Assembly (NCBI GenBank): GCA_007258455.2
Contig: VDFB02000001.1
Coordinates: 15,521,747 to 15,585,746, forward strand
DNA: 64,000 nt
Direction: 5' to 3'
DNA from: Sequoia sempervirens
Taxonomy: Eukaryota > Streptophyta > Pinopsida > Cupressales > Cupressaceae
A model generated the notes under the pieces. That model was not told the DNA's origin, did no database searches, and saw nothing but the letters and a program-made list of their open reading frames with translations. The translations under genes were made by a program, and so were the position numbers. Positions 1 through 12,448 of this stretch are shown in pieces (the stretch's first letter is position 1; every line of letters starts with the position of its first letter).

Positions 1-327
1 TATTCTGTAGCAAGGTTGATCATTGTGAATGCTGTTGTAAACTGACATCAGAAAGATAAGTCTAATCTATGCATGTAATCTCCATTACTGTAATACAAAG
101 TGACTTCTCTTGGTGTGGTGGGTTTTTTTCCCGTAAGGGTTTTCCCACGTAAATCTAGTGTTCATCTATGTATGATTATTTCTTTGTTTCTGTTATTGCT
201 TTAAAGTGTATCTTAATTGGATTGTAATTGAAAACTTAAAAGTATCTCTGCATTCTTCCTTGAGGTTTTGACGTTAGGAGAGTTGTTTCCACACTTAGCT
301 TTCCTTACAATTTTAGGAGGCACAACA
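1..327 (+). mobile_element. 3' end of a Copia-type LTR; element extends left of the window
   Basis: The stretch ends in GGCACAACA, a plausible LTR terminus. It contains a C-run, AAGGG, then TTTTCCCACGTAAATCT at about 130-157, a motif seen near the R/U5 part of plant Copia LTRs; COP-1 LTRs carry a related version near 2400 and 26220. The bases to the right (from 328) belong to the GPR-1 internal region on the minus strand, so this LTR is an insertion into GPR-1. Its other end and target duplication lie outside the window. Confidence 0.6.
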
Positions 328-1342
328 GGGCTTAATTGGTTATCTCATGGTCTCTTATAGGAAATGGGTGAAGGATTTACTATGTTTTGGTTTTGATTAC
401 TTGGAAGGGATTTTGGTTCAATCATGGTTTCATCAAGGATAGGAGGCTCAATCGTGGGTTGAAGCATATTGGTAAGGGATAAATTTGCTATGCCTTAAAC
501 TTTTGATGAGATTTGAAAAAAAAGTCCTCATGAGGCCTAACAGGCTCCATAGGTTCAAGCCAAAAAAAATCCAATGGGAAATTTCCACAAGAAGACACAA
601 GATTAAAGCCACTATGATGCACAGTAAAGATCTCATTGCCAAATGGAAACTTTAAGAATTTATGCACAACCGATGTGATGAAATTCATGGAATGAAACCA
701 TAGGTAGCCTAACTTCACACCAAATTGGTCTGATGAAAGGATGATGGAAAATGAGAAATGTAATTTTTTCGGTCCAATTTTCAAAGGAAGAGTTATCAAA
801 CCTATCATAGGGCAAGAAAAACCATTATACATTTTGATCCATGCTTTCGGTTTTTCATAAGTATCTTGATAACGCTCATGCAAAAACAAGAATTCTTCAG
901 TGATCACATTCTCTACACAAACACGATCAATTAATATCCCATTAGTAGGCTTGTCATTGATTCTTCAAGCTATGTAAAGAGGACCATTGGGTGCATGCCT
1001 AATTATTCCATGTTGTGAGAAAGCAATGTGAAGCAACATCTTAGTTAGGCCCTTACGAGGTTGAATTTCAATGAAGTTGACCGAATTATTTGTAGTGTAC
1101 TTCTCTTTATTTCTTATGTGATATTACATGTTGTGATTAAGGATAAGCACTATTTCTATTCCTTATTTAGTTTTAATCAAGTATCTTATGCTTTGTATCA
1201 TAGGAACTACATTAGCAGTGATGGGTTCAAAACTTATAGAGTTTCAATTGTAATTGCTCTAACTCTTCATCCATTCTTCTAAGGTTATCATAAGGGAAAT
1301 TAGCAATCATTACATCAAAATTAGTCACATTATGTGTAGGTA
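328..1342 (-). pseudogene. GPR-1 gag/protease-like fragment (C-terminal part)
   Basis: Read on the minus strand, an open stretch at 488-907 matches the GPR-3 (37050-37256) and GPR-4 (61520-61930) copies. Shared landmarks in order are a LYIA block, NGILID, ENVI, EEFLFLHERYQD, GFSCP, LPLKIGPKK, a degraded LGxPWLHSM, VVHKxLKF, IHHSGFN and EPMEP. This layout resembles the plant Ty3/gypsy retropepsin region, but the catalytic triad after LID reads RVC, not a form of T/S-G. Downstream (330-480) is the Pro-rich tail with SYKR. The central gag domain present in GPR-3 is missing: around 1060-1290 the minus strand shows unrelated, stop-rich sequence. The frame continues across COP-1 into 26409-27324, which carries the gag N-terminus. 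Confidence 0.72.
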
Positions 1343-1347
1343 GGGAA
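1343..1347. repeat. Target-site duplication GGGAA, left copy of COP-1
   Basis: GGGAA directly precedes the TGTTGA start of the COP-1 5' LTR and the same five bases follow its 3' LTR at 26404-26408. It ties together two LTRs 25 kb apart as one insertion. Confidence 0.9.
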
Positions 1348-2581
1348 TGTTGAATTCTACTGATATGTGGTTATCATTTATGTCAACACTATTGGCATTA
1401 AGGTTGTATATGTTGAGGATATTGAGAAAAGTGTAATAAAATAAGTTGCAGGTTGTCAGTGATGCAGTGAAGTTCAGTTTAGCCATAATGCTATTGGATA
1501 GCTCAGTATGTTGATGATTAGAGGTTGTAGATTAAAGGTTTTGTTGACGAGAATATCTAGTTTATCCATGTTAAGTTTCAGAGATCCGCATGCAGATTTG
1601 ATCGAGTTATGAGTGTCTATGTTTTGACAGTTTTTTTGTTGCTTCAATTGGTGTTCTTGAAAGAAGATGATGTGATTCTAGTAAGTTGAGTTGTTGCAGA
1701 TGCTTCTATGGTGATTCATGATGCTCATGGATGTTTCTAGATTATGCTCTATCTTTATTGCACATCCGCATTGATCATTGTGCTCGCGATTGGTGATTTT
1801 CTTTTGCGTGTTCATGTTTTTCATGTTCATGGCTGACAGGGTGGTTGTAGCATGTTGTGGATTTTTGAGGCTTAATTTTTTAAAGTGTTTCATGTTCAAG
1901 GATGTTTTTTTGGGTCTTCTTTATGTTGTGGCCAACATTGGTTGATTTGCATTAATAATTACTTCTTGATTTGGGCTGACAGTTTGTACATATTTTATTA
2001 TTTTGTTGAAGCCAACATGTAGATGATGTTATCTCTTGTTGTGGATATATATGAGCGATTGTTTATTCCATTTGAGATTGTGGTGTGCACGAATAATGTT
2101 ATAATCTTTCAAAGACAAAGGCTGAGTGTGAAGAAGTGTGAAGAAGAGTGATCAGAGTTTATGTGCTTAACCGAAGTTGTAATCAGGCATTAGAATATGC
2201 TATTTTCTTAGTTCAAAATCTTGCAGATGTAATCTGAATATTTCTGTAAGACAGTGTGTCTTCCTTTGGGCAGTAAGCCTTGTTATATTTGAGTAGTGAG
2301 CTCTAGGCAGTGTTCCTGAATGCATGTGAATTCCTCATTTATTCTTCTTTATACTTTTAACAAAGTATAATCTTGTGGACTAACCTCCACCATGGTTTTT
2401 CCCCTATTAGGGTTTCCACGTAAAAAAAATTGGTGTTATTTGTGTTGCTAATGTGGTGATGGTTTATGCTTTCATGTTTATTTATTAGATATGAGAATAA
2501 GGTTAATAAGTTTAATAAGTTTAATTTCTAAGACAACTAATTCATCCCCCCTCTCAGTTGTCTGCCTTTGTGTTGCCAATA
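1348..2581 (+). repeat. COP-1 5' LTR
   Basis: It starts TGTTGA and ends GCCAATA (the 3' LTR ends CCAACA, so the last base pair has decayed). It is collinear over its whole length with 25170-26403 and both copies are 1234 bp. A TATATATGAG at about 2044 is a candidate TATA box, and the CCCCTATTAGGGTTTCCACG motif near 2401-2420 matches the typical Copia R/U5 signature. Confidence 0.92.
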
Positions 2582-2583
2582 AT

Positions 2584-2594
2584 TGGTATTAGAG
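2584..2594 (+). other. COP-1 primer-binding site (initiator tRNA-Met type)
   Basis: TGGTATTAGAG lies two bases after the 5' LTR. It differs at one base from the usual TGGTATCAGAG complementary to the 3' end of plant initiator tRNA-Met, the common primer for Copia elements. Confidence 0.8.
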
Positions 2595-2626
2595 AAGGTT
2601 CCTTGGAAACAGTTTAATAGCTTGAA

Positions 2627-3472
2627 GTGATCCAGGATGGTGACATACAAGAAGGTAGTCCAAGATTTGATGGAACAAAGTATTCTCTGTGGAAGACTCA
2701 AATGGAGTGTCATCTAAGATGCATTGGTGAGCCCTATTGGACAATTACAAAGAATAGGTATATCATCCCACAAAATGGTCCTTCTACTACTGCTAAGATT
2801 AAGGATGTCGAGTACAATATCAGGGCTAAGGAAGCATTGTTGAGTGCTTTGATTGATTATGAGATGACGGATGTAATGGATCTGAAGACTACTTATGAGA
2901 TCTAGAAAAAGTTGGAAACTTTATATGAAGGTGATGCTCATGTGAAGATTGCTAAGCTACAAATCCTGAAAGGGAAATATGAAATGTTGATAATGGGTGA
3001 TGATGAGAACATTACTTCTTTCATGTAGAGAGTAAATGAACTTGTGTGTAGTATTAGATGTGCTGGTGGAAAACTAGAAGAATCTGAGATTGTTGCTAAA
3101 GTACTCATATCCTTTCCTATTGCATACAAAGCCAAAGCTATTGCTATTGAGGAGATCTAGACTGTGACAAATGTAACCAGAGATATGTTGATTGGTAAGC
3201 TTACTTCTTTTGAGTTAAGTGAGTTTGGTGATTCTCTTCCTAAGACAAAATCTGCATTCAAAGCAACTATTTCTGGAAAAGATAAGAAAATATATGATCT
3301 AGGAGAAATTTCTTCTAGAAAGATATTCAAGTATGAGGATGTAATGAGAGAGATTGAAGAAGAAGAGAGAAAACTAGATGAGCTTGGAGCACTTATTGTA
3401 AAGAGAGAATCCATAGGAGAAGGTAAGGATAGCACTTATTGCCTATTAAATATTTTTCTTGCAATAAGATAG
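2627..3472 (+). pseudogene. COP-1 gag
   Basis: The reading frame starts shortly after the primer site with a conserved Copia gag opening (FDGTKYSLWKTQME) and carries the usual helical gag core with LxxLKGKYEM and the segment up to the nucleocapsid. In-frame stops interrupt it near 2903, 3027 and 3158. About 3440 the frame shifts by one to the next segment. The capsid protein would form the particle that packages the element RNA. No clean ATG precedes the first conserved residues, so the original start is uncertain. Confidence 0.85.
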
Positions 3473-4991
3473 GTCATTTTACATCAAGGTGTCTAGAAAG
3501 AGTTCCTAAGCCAAGACCTAACAAGCCTAGATTTCAAAGAAAGTGCTATTATGGTATTGATGAAGATGTGAAAAATGATGATTCTGATAAAGGGAATGTA
3601 AGTGAGGACAAATGGGTATTTATTGCTATCAAGGAAAATGATCTGGCCCCTACTGAATTTTCTAGTTGCACAAATGTAGAGAAAGATCTAGCTACAAGAG
3701 TTGAAAAAGATGATTGGGTGATTGATAGTGGATGCTCTCATAACATGACAGGTGATAAAAGTAAGTTTGTGAGCTTGGAAAAGTATGATGGTGGTGTTGT
3801 AAGATTTGGTGATGAAAAAGCTAGTGTAATCCATGGTAGAGGATCCATTTCTCTTGATGGTAAGCATAATACTGATGATGTTCTATATGCGGAAGGTTTG
3901 AAGTATAATATCTTACGTGTTGGAAAAATGGTTGACAAGGGATACAATCTTTAATTCAAGAATGGAAAGTGTAGAATATTGGGAAATTCCAGAAATGTGA
4001 TTGCTTTTGGTACAAAAACAAAAGGTAATATCTTTCACCTGAATGCTTCTAGTAAAAGTTGTCTGATTGCTCAAGTTGATGAAAGCTGGTTGTGGCATAG
4101 GAGAATGTGTCATGCAAACTTTGAAAATATTATCAATATAAGTTCTACTCAAGCAGTGAGAGATATTCCTAAGTTGCTAAAACCTACTAATGCCATATGT
4201 AAGGAATGTTAGTTAGGGAAGAAAACTAGAGTTTCATTTCGAAGCAAACAACATTGTTCAAATAAAGTGTTGGAGCTTGTGCATACTGACTTGTGTGGTC
4301 CTTCTAGAGTCAAAAGTTTACAAGGATACAAGTATTTCATGTTACTTATTGATTATTATTCTAGAATGATGTAGGTTACTTTCTTAAGGGAAAATCTGAA
4401 GCTCTGGAGAAATTCAAGATTTTTGAGGCTATGGTTGAGATAGAGACAGGTCTGAAGATTAAATGTCTAAGATTAGATAGAGGTGGTGAATTCACTTCCG
4501 GTGAGTTTAATTATTTTTGTGAAGAGCATGGGATAAAGAGACAATTATCTTCCCCATAGACCCCTCAGCAAAATGGAGTTGTGGAAAGGAAGAACATGAC
4601 AATTGAAGAAGCTGCTAGGACTATGATGTTGGAAGGAAATTTTCCTCATATCTATTGGAGAGAAGCTGTGAGTACTACTATTTACACTCTCTACTGGGTA
4701 CAAGTCAAAGGTGATACTGGTAAGACTCCTTATGAGCTATGGTATGGTCATAAGCCTACTATTAGATACTTCAAAATATTTAGGAGTAAATGCTATATCA
4801 AAAGAGATGAAGATATAGGAAAGTTTTATGCTAGAAGTGATGAAGGAATCTTTCTTGGTTATTCTACTAAAAGAAAGGCCTACCGGTGCTACAATAAGAG
4901 GTTGAGGAAATTAATTGAGAGTGCTAATGTCAAGGTTGATAAAGACATAGTTAGACCATACAGAACCTATGGATATGATTCAGATGATTAG
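3439..4991 (+). pseudogene. COP-1 nucleocapsid, protease and integrase
   Basis: The zinc knuckle reads YFSCNKIGHFTSRC; the first Cys of CX2CX4HX4C is Tyr, so the finger is broken. The protease active site WVIDSGCSHNMTG is intact. Integrase follows: HHCC-type residues (WHRRMCH, CKEC), first Asp in HTDLCGP near 4290, second Asp in RLDRGGEF near 4480, and Glu in PQQNGVVERKN near 4570, then the YELWYGHKP and FLGYS segments of the Copia C-terminal domain. Stops at 3952, 4210, 4372 and 4557 and a frameshift around 4380 inactivate it. The protein would cut the polyprotein and insert the cDNA. Confidence 0.9.
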
Positions 4992-6640
4992 AATGATAGT
5001 TTAGATAAAGGAAAGAAAGTTTAGACTTCAAATCAAGTCCATATCATTCCGGTGAATCAGGAAAATCAAGAGGAAGTAACTAGTCAAAGTGTAGAAGTGA
5101 GATCACAAGAGGCTAAAGTTTAAGAACATTCTAAGACTCCAAGGTATGCAAGACTAAATCATTCAGAAGATTAGATCATAGGTGATAAGAACAAAGGTGT
5201 TCAAACTAGAAGAAGGATTGCAGAAGAATATTGTATGATCTTGAAGACTGAGCCTAATAGTATCAATGAAGCATGCAAAGATGAACATTAGATGGAAGCA
5301 ATGAAAGAAGAGCTATTGAAAATTTAGAAGAATGATACATGGATTCTTGTTCCTAGACCTAAGGAAAAAAGTGTAATTGGAACTAAATGGGTCTTTCAGA
5401 ACAAATTGAATGAGCAAGGTGAAGTTGTTAGAAAGAAAGCAAGACTGGTGTGTAAAGGATATTCTCAGATGGAAGGAATTAAATTTGAATAAAAATTTTC
5501 CCATGTTGCTAGGATTGAAGCTATGAGGCTATTTATTTCTTATGTTTCTTAAAAAAACTTTAAGGTTTATCAGATGGATGTCAAGTCAACATTTCTAAAT
5601 GGTGAACTAGAAGAAGAAGTGTATACTGAACAACATGATGGATTTCAATTGACTGATAAGGAAGATATGGTTTTTCGGTTGAAGAAAGAATTGTATGGAC
5701 TTAAGCAAGCCCCAAGAGCATGGTATGCTAGATTGGATAAGTATTTGTTGGAGCTTAGATTTAATAAAGGTACTACTGATAGTAACTTGTATTTCAAGCT
5801 TGATCATGATAAAAATTTGATTTTGAAGTCTTTGTTGATGATATCATTTTTGGAGGAGATGATAGTTTGTGCATGATGTTTACTGATGAGATGTAGAGTG
5901 AGTTTGAGATGTCTATGATTGGAGAGATGAAATTATTTTTGGGATTGCAAATTACTCAGCTAGATAAAGGGATCTTTATATCTCAGTCCAAGTATGTGAA
6001 AGAATTGTTGAAGAAGTTTGGTATGGGAGATTCAAAGCTGGTTGGTACACCTATGGTGACCAGATGTAAGTTGAAACAAGATGATGATTCACCTAAAGCA
6101 AACCAGACTAGATACAGATCAATGATTGGTGGATTACTCTATTTGACTCAAACCAGACCTAATATCATGAATGTCATATGCATTGTTGCAAGATTTCAAG
6201 CTGGTCCTAAGGAATCTCATGTGATAGTTGTGAAGATAATTTTCAGATACTTGAAGGGAATAGTTGATTTTGGCCTATGGTATCCTAAAGATGATGACCT
6301 TACTTTCAGTGCTTTTACTGATGTTGATTGGGAAGGACATGTGAATGACATAAAGAGTACTAGTGATGGTGCATTTTTCTTGGGAAAGAAGCTAATTTCA
6401 TGGTTAAGGAAGAATCAAAATTTCATTTCTTTATCTACTATAGAGGTAGAATACATTGCTGCTACTAACAATTGTTCTCAAGTTTTGTGGATGAAGAAAA
6501 TGTTGAAAGATATTAGAGTTGTGTATGATGACCCTATTGCTATATTATGTGATAATTCAAGTTAAATTAAAATTTCTAAGAATCTAGTACTGCATTCAAA
6601 GACCAAGCATATATCTATCAAGTTTCACTTTTTGAGAGAC
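4992..6640 (+). pseudogene. COP-1 reverse transcriptase and RNase H (first part)
   Basis: A Pro/Gln-rich linker is followed by ARLNH, then WILVPRPK, TKWVFQNK, VYQMDVKSTFLNGEL and LYGLKQAPRAWY, the ordered Copia reverse transcriptase blocks. The catalytic box reads FVDDIIFGG in a shifted frame near 5835, so there is an indel just before it. RNase H shows FTDVDWEG, KSTS, SWLRKNQN and SLSTIEVEYIAA. The frame ends abruptly at FHFLRD near 6640 where a GPR LTR begins; the missing residues continue at 21003-21019 and 24782. Stops at 5323, 5489 and 5551 fit Gln/Glu-type positions. Confidence 0.9.
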
Positions 6641-6641
6641 G

Positions 6642-8407
6642 TGTGCCATAGAAAAAAGTACCCTATGCTTGACATGAGATTAATTCATGTTAAATTGACT
6701 TAATGAGGCATTAATCTAGTGTTGTGAGGCATTTTATGCATCCACACTAGGTCTTGGACCCTTGCAAATTGAATAACATGCTTTTAATGATGTCTTGTAA
6801 AGGTGTTGTAAGATGCTTGCATGCTTCTCTAGATTCAATGAACCCATTTCTTCCTAATTAACAATTATAAAATGTGTTTAATAACATTATCACATCAATT
6901 TAGAAGGATTTTAAAGTAAAATTAATGTGTCTTGCACATTCACATTGGTTCTTGTGCCTTCCTAGGCTATGTGGACCTCATTTTAGTGTTGTAAAGTGTA
7001 TTTAATCACACTTTCACATTGATTTCTATGTCCCAATCCCTATTTTGCATTTACATCATCACTAATAGGCCTCTATTAACCCATATTGTGCATCTTGAGA
7101 CATAATTTGATCAAATAACTGACATAGTCATCATATAAGCCTAATTTTCTTACTTCTCGACATTCTAGCTAGCAAAAATGGCCCCTATGGGACCCATTCA
7201 CAATTAGTGGAAAATTAGTCTCATCTAGGTGGGACCCATTCACCATTAGTGGTGAATGAGTCCCATTTGAGCCATTTTCAGGGTTTTGAGCAAGAAAAAT
7301 TAGGTTTTAAGTTTAATTTTTCTCCATGTCAGCCTTAGGGATCCAATTAAAGGGAAAATAAGGTGAATTTCCTATAAAAGAGCCTCTCTTAACTCATTTT
7401 TACATCCATTAACTTAATTCACATATGCATCCACCAATCTTCCATCTCAAGCCAAGCAACTTAGGGTTTTGTTATTGCATATCATTAAGAAAGCTTCTAA
7501 GGACATTCAAGGGCTGAATCTTCCTCCATTATTGCAGAAATTCAAGATCAACATCATGGAAAGGTAATAAACTCCATTATTGCATGTTTCATTCTATTAA
7601 TTCATTATTTTGGTTTAATTACCTAAAAGGGGTTTGACCAAGGCAAACCCCCATGCCCTAACATTCACCATTTCTTCTTCTCTTCTTGTGTGTTTGCAGA
7701 TTTAGGTCCCTTGGAAGCTTGGAAATCATTGAAGATCAATTTGCAAGGTTTCTCAAGTCTTATCTTCATTCATGAAGTCAAAATATCAACAATAATCTAT
7801 TTTCAAACCTGTAAATTAGATTTTCTGAAGCGAACACCTGTAGGAAGCAAAAGTGCAAATCAGAAGCTTCATAATCCACCTTTGAAAATCCAAAAATTCA
7901 AAAGTGGACTCATTCACCATGGGTGGTGAATGAGTCCCACCCCAAGGTCAATTTTTGGACTTTTACATTTTTAGATACCCTTTTGTTAGAAACGGGTTTT
8001 GGTGCAGTTTGGTAGAACTGGGACTGATTCGACCAAAATGGGGAATGAGTCCCTCCAGGCCTGAAAAACAACATCAACAACATTTCAGATGTAATTCCTA
8101 GTCTTCATCAAGGTTTCAGGTGCACACTTTCAGTCTGAATCATTTATGTTGCATCTTTCCTTTCATTTGTAGGTGATTTTTCAATACACAATGTGTTTTC
8201 AAACAGTTCATATTTCTTAGGTTTTGCATGTTTAATCAATCAATTAATTCATATAACTGCATTTAGATCATCCCATTTAGCTTATAAAACATCATACATA
8301 ACATAATTTGAATGAACCCTTAGCATTTTTGCTCCTATCTCTCTCCTTTTAGGTGAAAACCCCTAGAAGAGTTAGAGATTCCATAAGAAGCCAAAAATCA
8401 ATGGTTC
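6642..8407 (+). repeat. GPR solo LTR (main part; last base at 21002)
   Basis: It starts TGTGCCATAGAAAAAAG, matching the GPR-3 LTR start (TGCACCATAGAAAAAAG), and runs collinear with that LTR, including the GGTTTGACCAAGG block near 7630 and the GACTCATTC palindromes at 7189, 7231, 7906 and 8020. A candidate TATA box, CCTATAAAAG, lies near 7371. No gag or internal region is attached, so it is a solo LTR, normally formed by recombination between two LTRs. Its end (GGTTCA) is cut by the GP element, with GGTTC on both sides. The 5-bp duplication with COP-1 is no longer clear (AGACG against AAAGG). Confidence 0.78.
8403..8407. repeat. Target-site duplication GGTTC of the GP element (partner 20997-21001)
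   Basis: GGTTC precedes the GP LTR at 8403-8407 and follows the other GP LTR at 20997-21001. It lies in the last bases of the GPR solo LTR. Confidence 0.85.
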
Positions 8408-9774
8408 TATGATACCTTGGAATTTATCCTACTCTAACGTGCAAAATAACTAAGAAATGTAAAATAAGAAAATACCAAGGACACTTCAAGATTAGCCAAA
8501 AGAGTGATATAACGAAAAGGAAAACGAATAAAATGAAATGCAAACAGTTTCACCTTCCTTGCTATTGATATCTCTTTGATTGGCCCTTGCTTGGAATGAT
8601 TTGTGTGCTCTTTAGATGATTACTTGAGTGACTAAATGCAAGATTAGATGTACAAAGTGATTAAAATGAATGGCTAGATGCTAGTAAAATGAGTGAGAAT
8701 GCAAATTGACAGCATGTAGTTATCAAATGGCTAAGTGTTGAAAATGCCCTTGAGGAGGGGGTATTTATAGGAGAATTTGAATTCTCTAGAGAATTCAACG
8801 ATCAAGATGCATCCAAAAAGGCCAAGATGAAGGGCTATGGTGGGTTGAGAACCCACAAGCCCTCACATCTTGACATGTGGAGGGTGAAGTGGCCAAGAGA
8901 AGATGAGGTGGAGGTGAGTTGTCAAAAGGGTACATGAGGTGGAAAAATGACATGCACCTTGGGGAGTGAGGAGATTTCCTCAAAAAGGGATTTCTTGTCC
9001 CCAAGTGGGAGTGAAAGGAACATTTGAGAAATTTTGGAATTCCTCAAAAATCTACATGGGAAAAGGAAAGGTGGTTGGGGATATAAATGTGAATTAAAAA
9101 TTCACATTCCTAGGATGATCTAGAGGGTAAAAGGTGGGCTCCAAAAAGGCGGGACTTGGTCACATGTGGAGATTGTGACAAGTCCAAGGTTCTAGAAGCC
9201 TTGGAAGAATGGAATATGAATTAAAAATTCACATATAAAGGAGGGGAATCTAAGACAAATAAATGTGAATTAAAAATTCACATGGGAAAGGGGGTCAATG
9301 CCAAAAGAAGGTAAATGCAAAGGTTGGCTAAAAAGTGGTGCTAAATTTAGCTAATGACCTTGGTTAAGGTTGTGCAAACATTGGATTAGGCTAATTAATG
9401 GAAGATTAGAGGCAAGTGGAAAATGTAGGAGGATGTGACATTAATCTCTGATTAAGAGGATGCACATCATAATCATGAATTAATTAAATTAATTCAGATT
9501 AGGGCAAGGTTATGGAGGATGTGACAAGGAGAGAGAAAGTGGGGAATTTTAAATTGATTTTAAATCAAAAAGGGGAAAATGACTAAAATAAATTAGCGTA
9601 TTTATTTAATTTAGAGAGGAATAAGGTGAAAGAGAAAGTATTAATTATTAAATTAAATACTTTACCGATATGAGACAAAAGGTGTAATATTAATTTAATA
9701 AATTAATATTAATATGATAGATAGAAAGGCAGTAAATTTAATCATATGGAAATGATTAAATTTGGATGTCTACA
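8408..9774 (-). repeat. GP element 3' LTR
   Basis: It is collinear with 19625-20996, with only scattered base differences seen. Short inverted and repeated motifs (TGTGAATTAAAAATTCACA-like, near 9090, 9215 and 9265) recur inside it. The start on the minus strand is TGTAGACATCC. Confidence 0.88.
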
Positions 9775-9790
9775 TTTTTCCCCTCTTTGA
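9775..9790 (-). other. GP polypurine tract
   Basis: On the minus strand AAAGAGGGGAAAAA directly precedes the TGTAGACATCC start of the 3' LTR, as expected for the plus-strand primer of an LTR element. This sets the orientation of the element. Confidence 0.8.
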
Positions 9791-10152
9791 GATGGTGTTA
9801 CGAAGTAGCATCATTTCAAAGAATATTAAAATATAGAGCCTAGAAGAAGATGGTTAGATTGGAAAAGATGCCCCGGTCATCTAAGGGATGACTAGGAAGA
9901 AAGATGATGGGGGTGAAGATGAAGAGTAGGGACTGAGGATGCCCCCTCGAGAGGACATGCGGGTTGAAGAGAACACGTGTGTGCTCTCGAAATAGATGAT
10001 GTGATGCAAGGGGAGATGAGGAAGATGATGCAAGGTGATGGGTAAGAGAGTAAGAGAAGCGATAGGAGATGGATGAAGCACAAATGGATTTTAGGACAAA
10101 AGGTGATGTTTCCCCAGTCAAGGTACAAGCCAAAATAGGTTGATGATAGATG

Positions 10153-10465
10153 GAGTGTTGTCGATGAGGGAATGAAGGATCCTGAGACAACACGAGGATA
10201 GGAAAGGATACATCCCACTAAGTGGTATTGATGAGGGAAGGATACATCCCAAAACACCACTAAAGGATAGGGAAAAATACCTCCCGATGATGATGATGAT
10301 GAAAGTGTTGTTGATGAGGGAAGGATACATCCCAAAACAACACCAAAGGGATAGGGAAGAATACCTCCTGATGATGATGATAAAAGTGTTGTTGATGAGG
10401 GAAGGATACATCCCAAAACAACACCAAAGGGATAGGGAAGGATACTAATGGATGATGATGATGGG
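10153..10465. repeat. Tandem repeat, unit 81-83 bp, about 3 full copies plus a partial one
   Basis: Copies begin with GATGAGGGAAGGATACATCC at 10230, 10313 and 10394, and each ends in a GATGATGAT run and GTGTTGTT. A partial, diverged copy lies at about 10153-10229. Confidence 0.85.
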
Positions 10466-12416
10466 TCAAGGCTGGTAACGAGACTGGGGACAAGACCAAG
10501 GATTTGATTAGGTGATTCAGGCTAAATGGAATGGATGGTGGATAGAGATGTGAGATAAGGATGAAGGATGAATGGATGGGGGGATTGTGAAATATAAGAG
10601 GATGGGGGATATATGCAAAATGATGGAATGGAGAATGAAATGCAATCCTAATGCAATTTGCCATCTTCAGAGCATTGATTTTTGCTATAGCATAAGACAC
10701 CAAGTGCCAGGGTATGTGGAACCAAGGTGGATTAGTGTCTAATGCTCAAAACAAACACAATAGACAAGAAGGCTATCCCAACACCCCAAAGTTGTGAAGA
10801 CCTTGGTTGGGCCAGGTATTGAGATAACCACAAGCACAAAATGATGCCCAACATAACACAAGACCTCGGGGATCTTGGTGGGTACTACGTGGGACAACCA
10901 AGAAGACACAATCAAACAAAAGATCAAGATATGCCCCTATGTGGACCAATCAAAACACGCCATAATATGATGGATCATGGCGGCCTTGACAAGTGATGAT
11001 AGGGAGCTCAAATGATAAATAAAAGCCAAAAGCATCAAAAGATCACAATCAATTTCAAATGTCCTTTGCCATAATATCAAAGGGATGGATGGGATTGATG
11101 AGGTCTGTTAGGAAGGATGCATCCTATTGAGACCGATGATGGATACTAAGCGAAAAAAATCAATATGACGTAGGATATTCAAAACTGATTAGATTTATTG
11201 ATACAAGTGGGTTTCATTTGTTAATAACTAGCTAGACAAGGGCATAGCTTGATGGCGCGACACGAGAGACATGACACAAGATAGGAGACTAACACATCCT
11301 AGCGACCTAGGGGCTCGGGGGCCGATCAAAGATTAGCCTTGCCTACGTGGAAGCGCAGAGCCCTCGTAGTTCGATAAAAGGCTGATGACTGACCATGATG
11401 GAGATTTCGATGGATGACCAAGATAGGATGGAGAATAGGAAAAAAGTGGACAATATAGATCGATAGTGGATGGAACCCCGGGGGTGGATCAAATGATCAA
11501 CCTTGCCTACGTGAAAGCGCAGGGGGAACGTAGTTCGAAAAAAGGCCACAGACAAGTGATGGATGAAAGATGATGAGATAACCCTAGATAAGGGGTTAAA
11601 ATGATGGAACTGACACGACAGAACAAGATAGACCTATTGGATTGGATTGGATTGGAGGATAGTGACTATATAAAGCTCAGGGATGGGATAGTTATCCAAA
11701 TCATCAAAGATGAAGTGGGCAAATGACATGCCATATAGATGAATGGTGAAGTGATGAACAATGAGATAGAAAAGATGTGCAAAAGAAGCATAAGTGATGA
11801 TGATAAGATAGATGACATTGGATTGCATGGGGAAAATCCTATAGCTAGATACCAATGACAAGGGATTATGAGATGGGATGAGGGGAGAGGATGGGGGGAG
11901 GAAAAAGGATTGTTTGGGTGGATTGGATAGAGGGATAAGGATTTGGATGAGGAAAAGGTGACCAGATGGATAGATGACTGATTCTTGGAATGAGAAGGTG
12001 AAGGGTGGGAATGATTGATCAAGATTATGGAATGAGAGTTTGAAATGATAGAAGGAGGTTTGATGAATGTTTGAGATGATAGGAGGTTCGATGAAGTGTT
12101 GAGATAATAGATGAAGGTTCGAAGTAGATGAATGGTTACATGGAATGAGTGAATGGATTTATTAGAATGGATGAATAGGACAAAATGGAAGAAGATGGAA
12201 GGAGGGATCGTAAGACTTTGTTTGGTATCCAAAGACATTGACTGCAGATGGATGAAAGCCCAGATTAGGGGTTTGGATAAGCTCAGATTGGGATAAGTTT
12301 AAAACTCAGATGAGGATTGGATTGAAGACTAGAATGATTGAAGAATATGATTGGATTGATTCTACACCGAGTTCTGGGGCTTAAGGGATGTAAGGTGTTG
12401 ACATGCAGATTTTTCC

Positions 12417-12448
12417 AAATTTGGCAATTTTCAAAAATTGCCAAATTT
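12417..12448. repeat. Perfect 15-bp inverted repeat (hairpin)
   Basis: Arms AAATTTGGCAATTTT (12417-12431) and its exact complement (12434-12448) are separated by two bases. It lies in the GP noncoding region; no gene end is adjacent, so a terminator role is not indicated. Confidence 0.8.

Noticed and set aside
8795..9004. 69-codon minus-strand frame duplicated at 20012-20221
   Set aside because: It is identical in both copies only because it lies in the GP LTRs; composition and position give no support for a gene.
9840..10703. Overlapping minus-strand frames rich in His, Pro, Ser and Phe
   Set aside because: They translate GATGATGAT and tandem-repeat DNA in alternative frames; no conserved domain or start context.
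11634..12238. Minus-strand frame of 190 codons rich in Ser, His and Ile
   Set aside because: Low-complexity translation of G/A-rich repeats in the GP noncoding region; parts recur in another frame near 13400.
12417..12448. Rho-independent terminator
   Set aside because: The hairpin is perfect but lies in plant transposon DNA with no adjacent bacterial-type gene.
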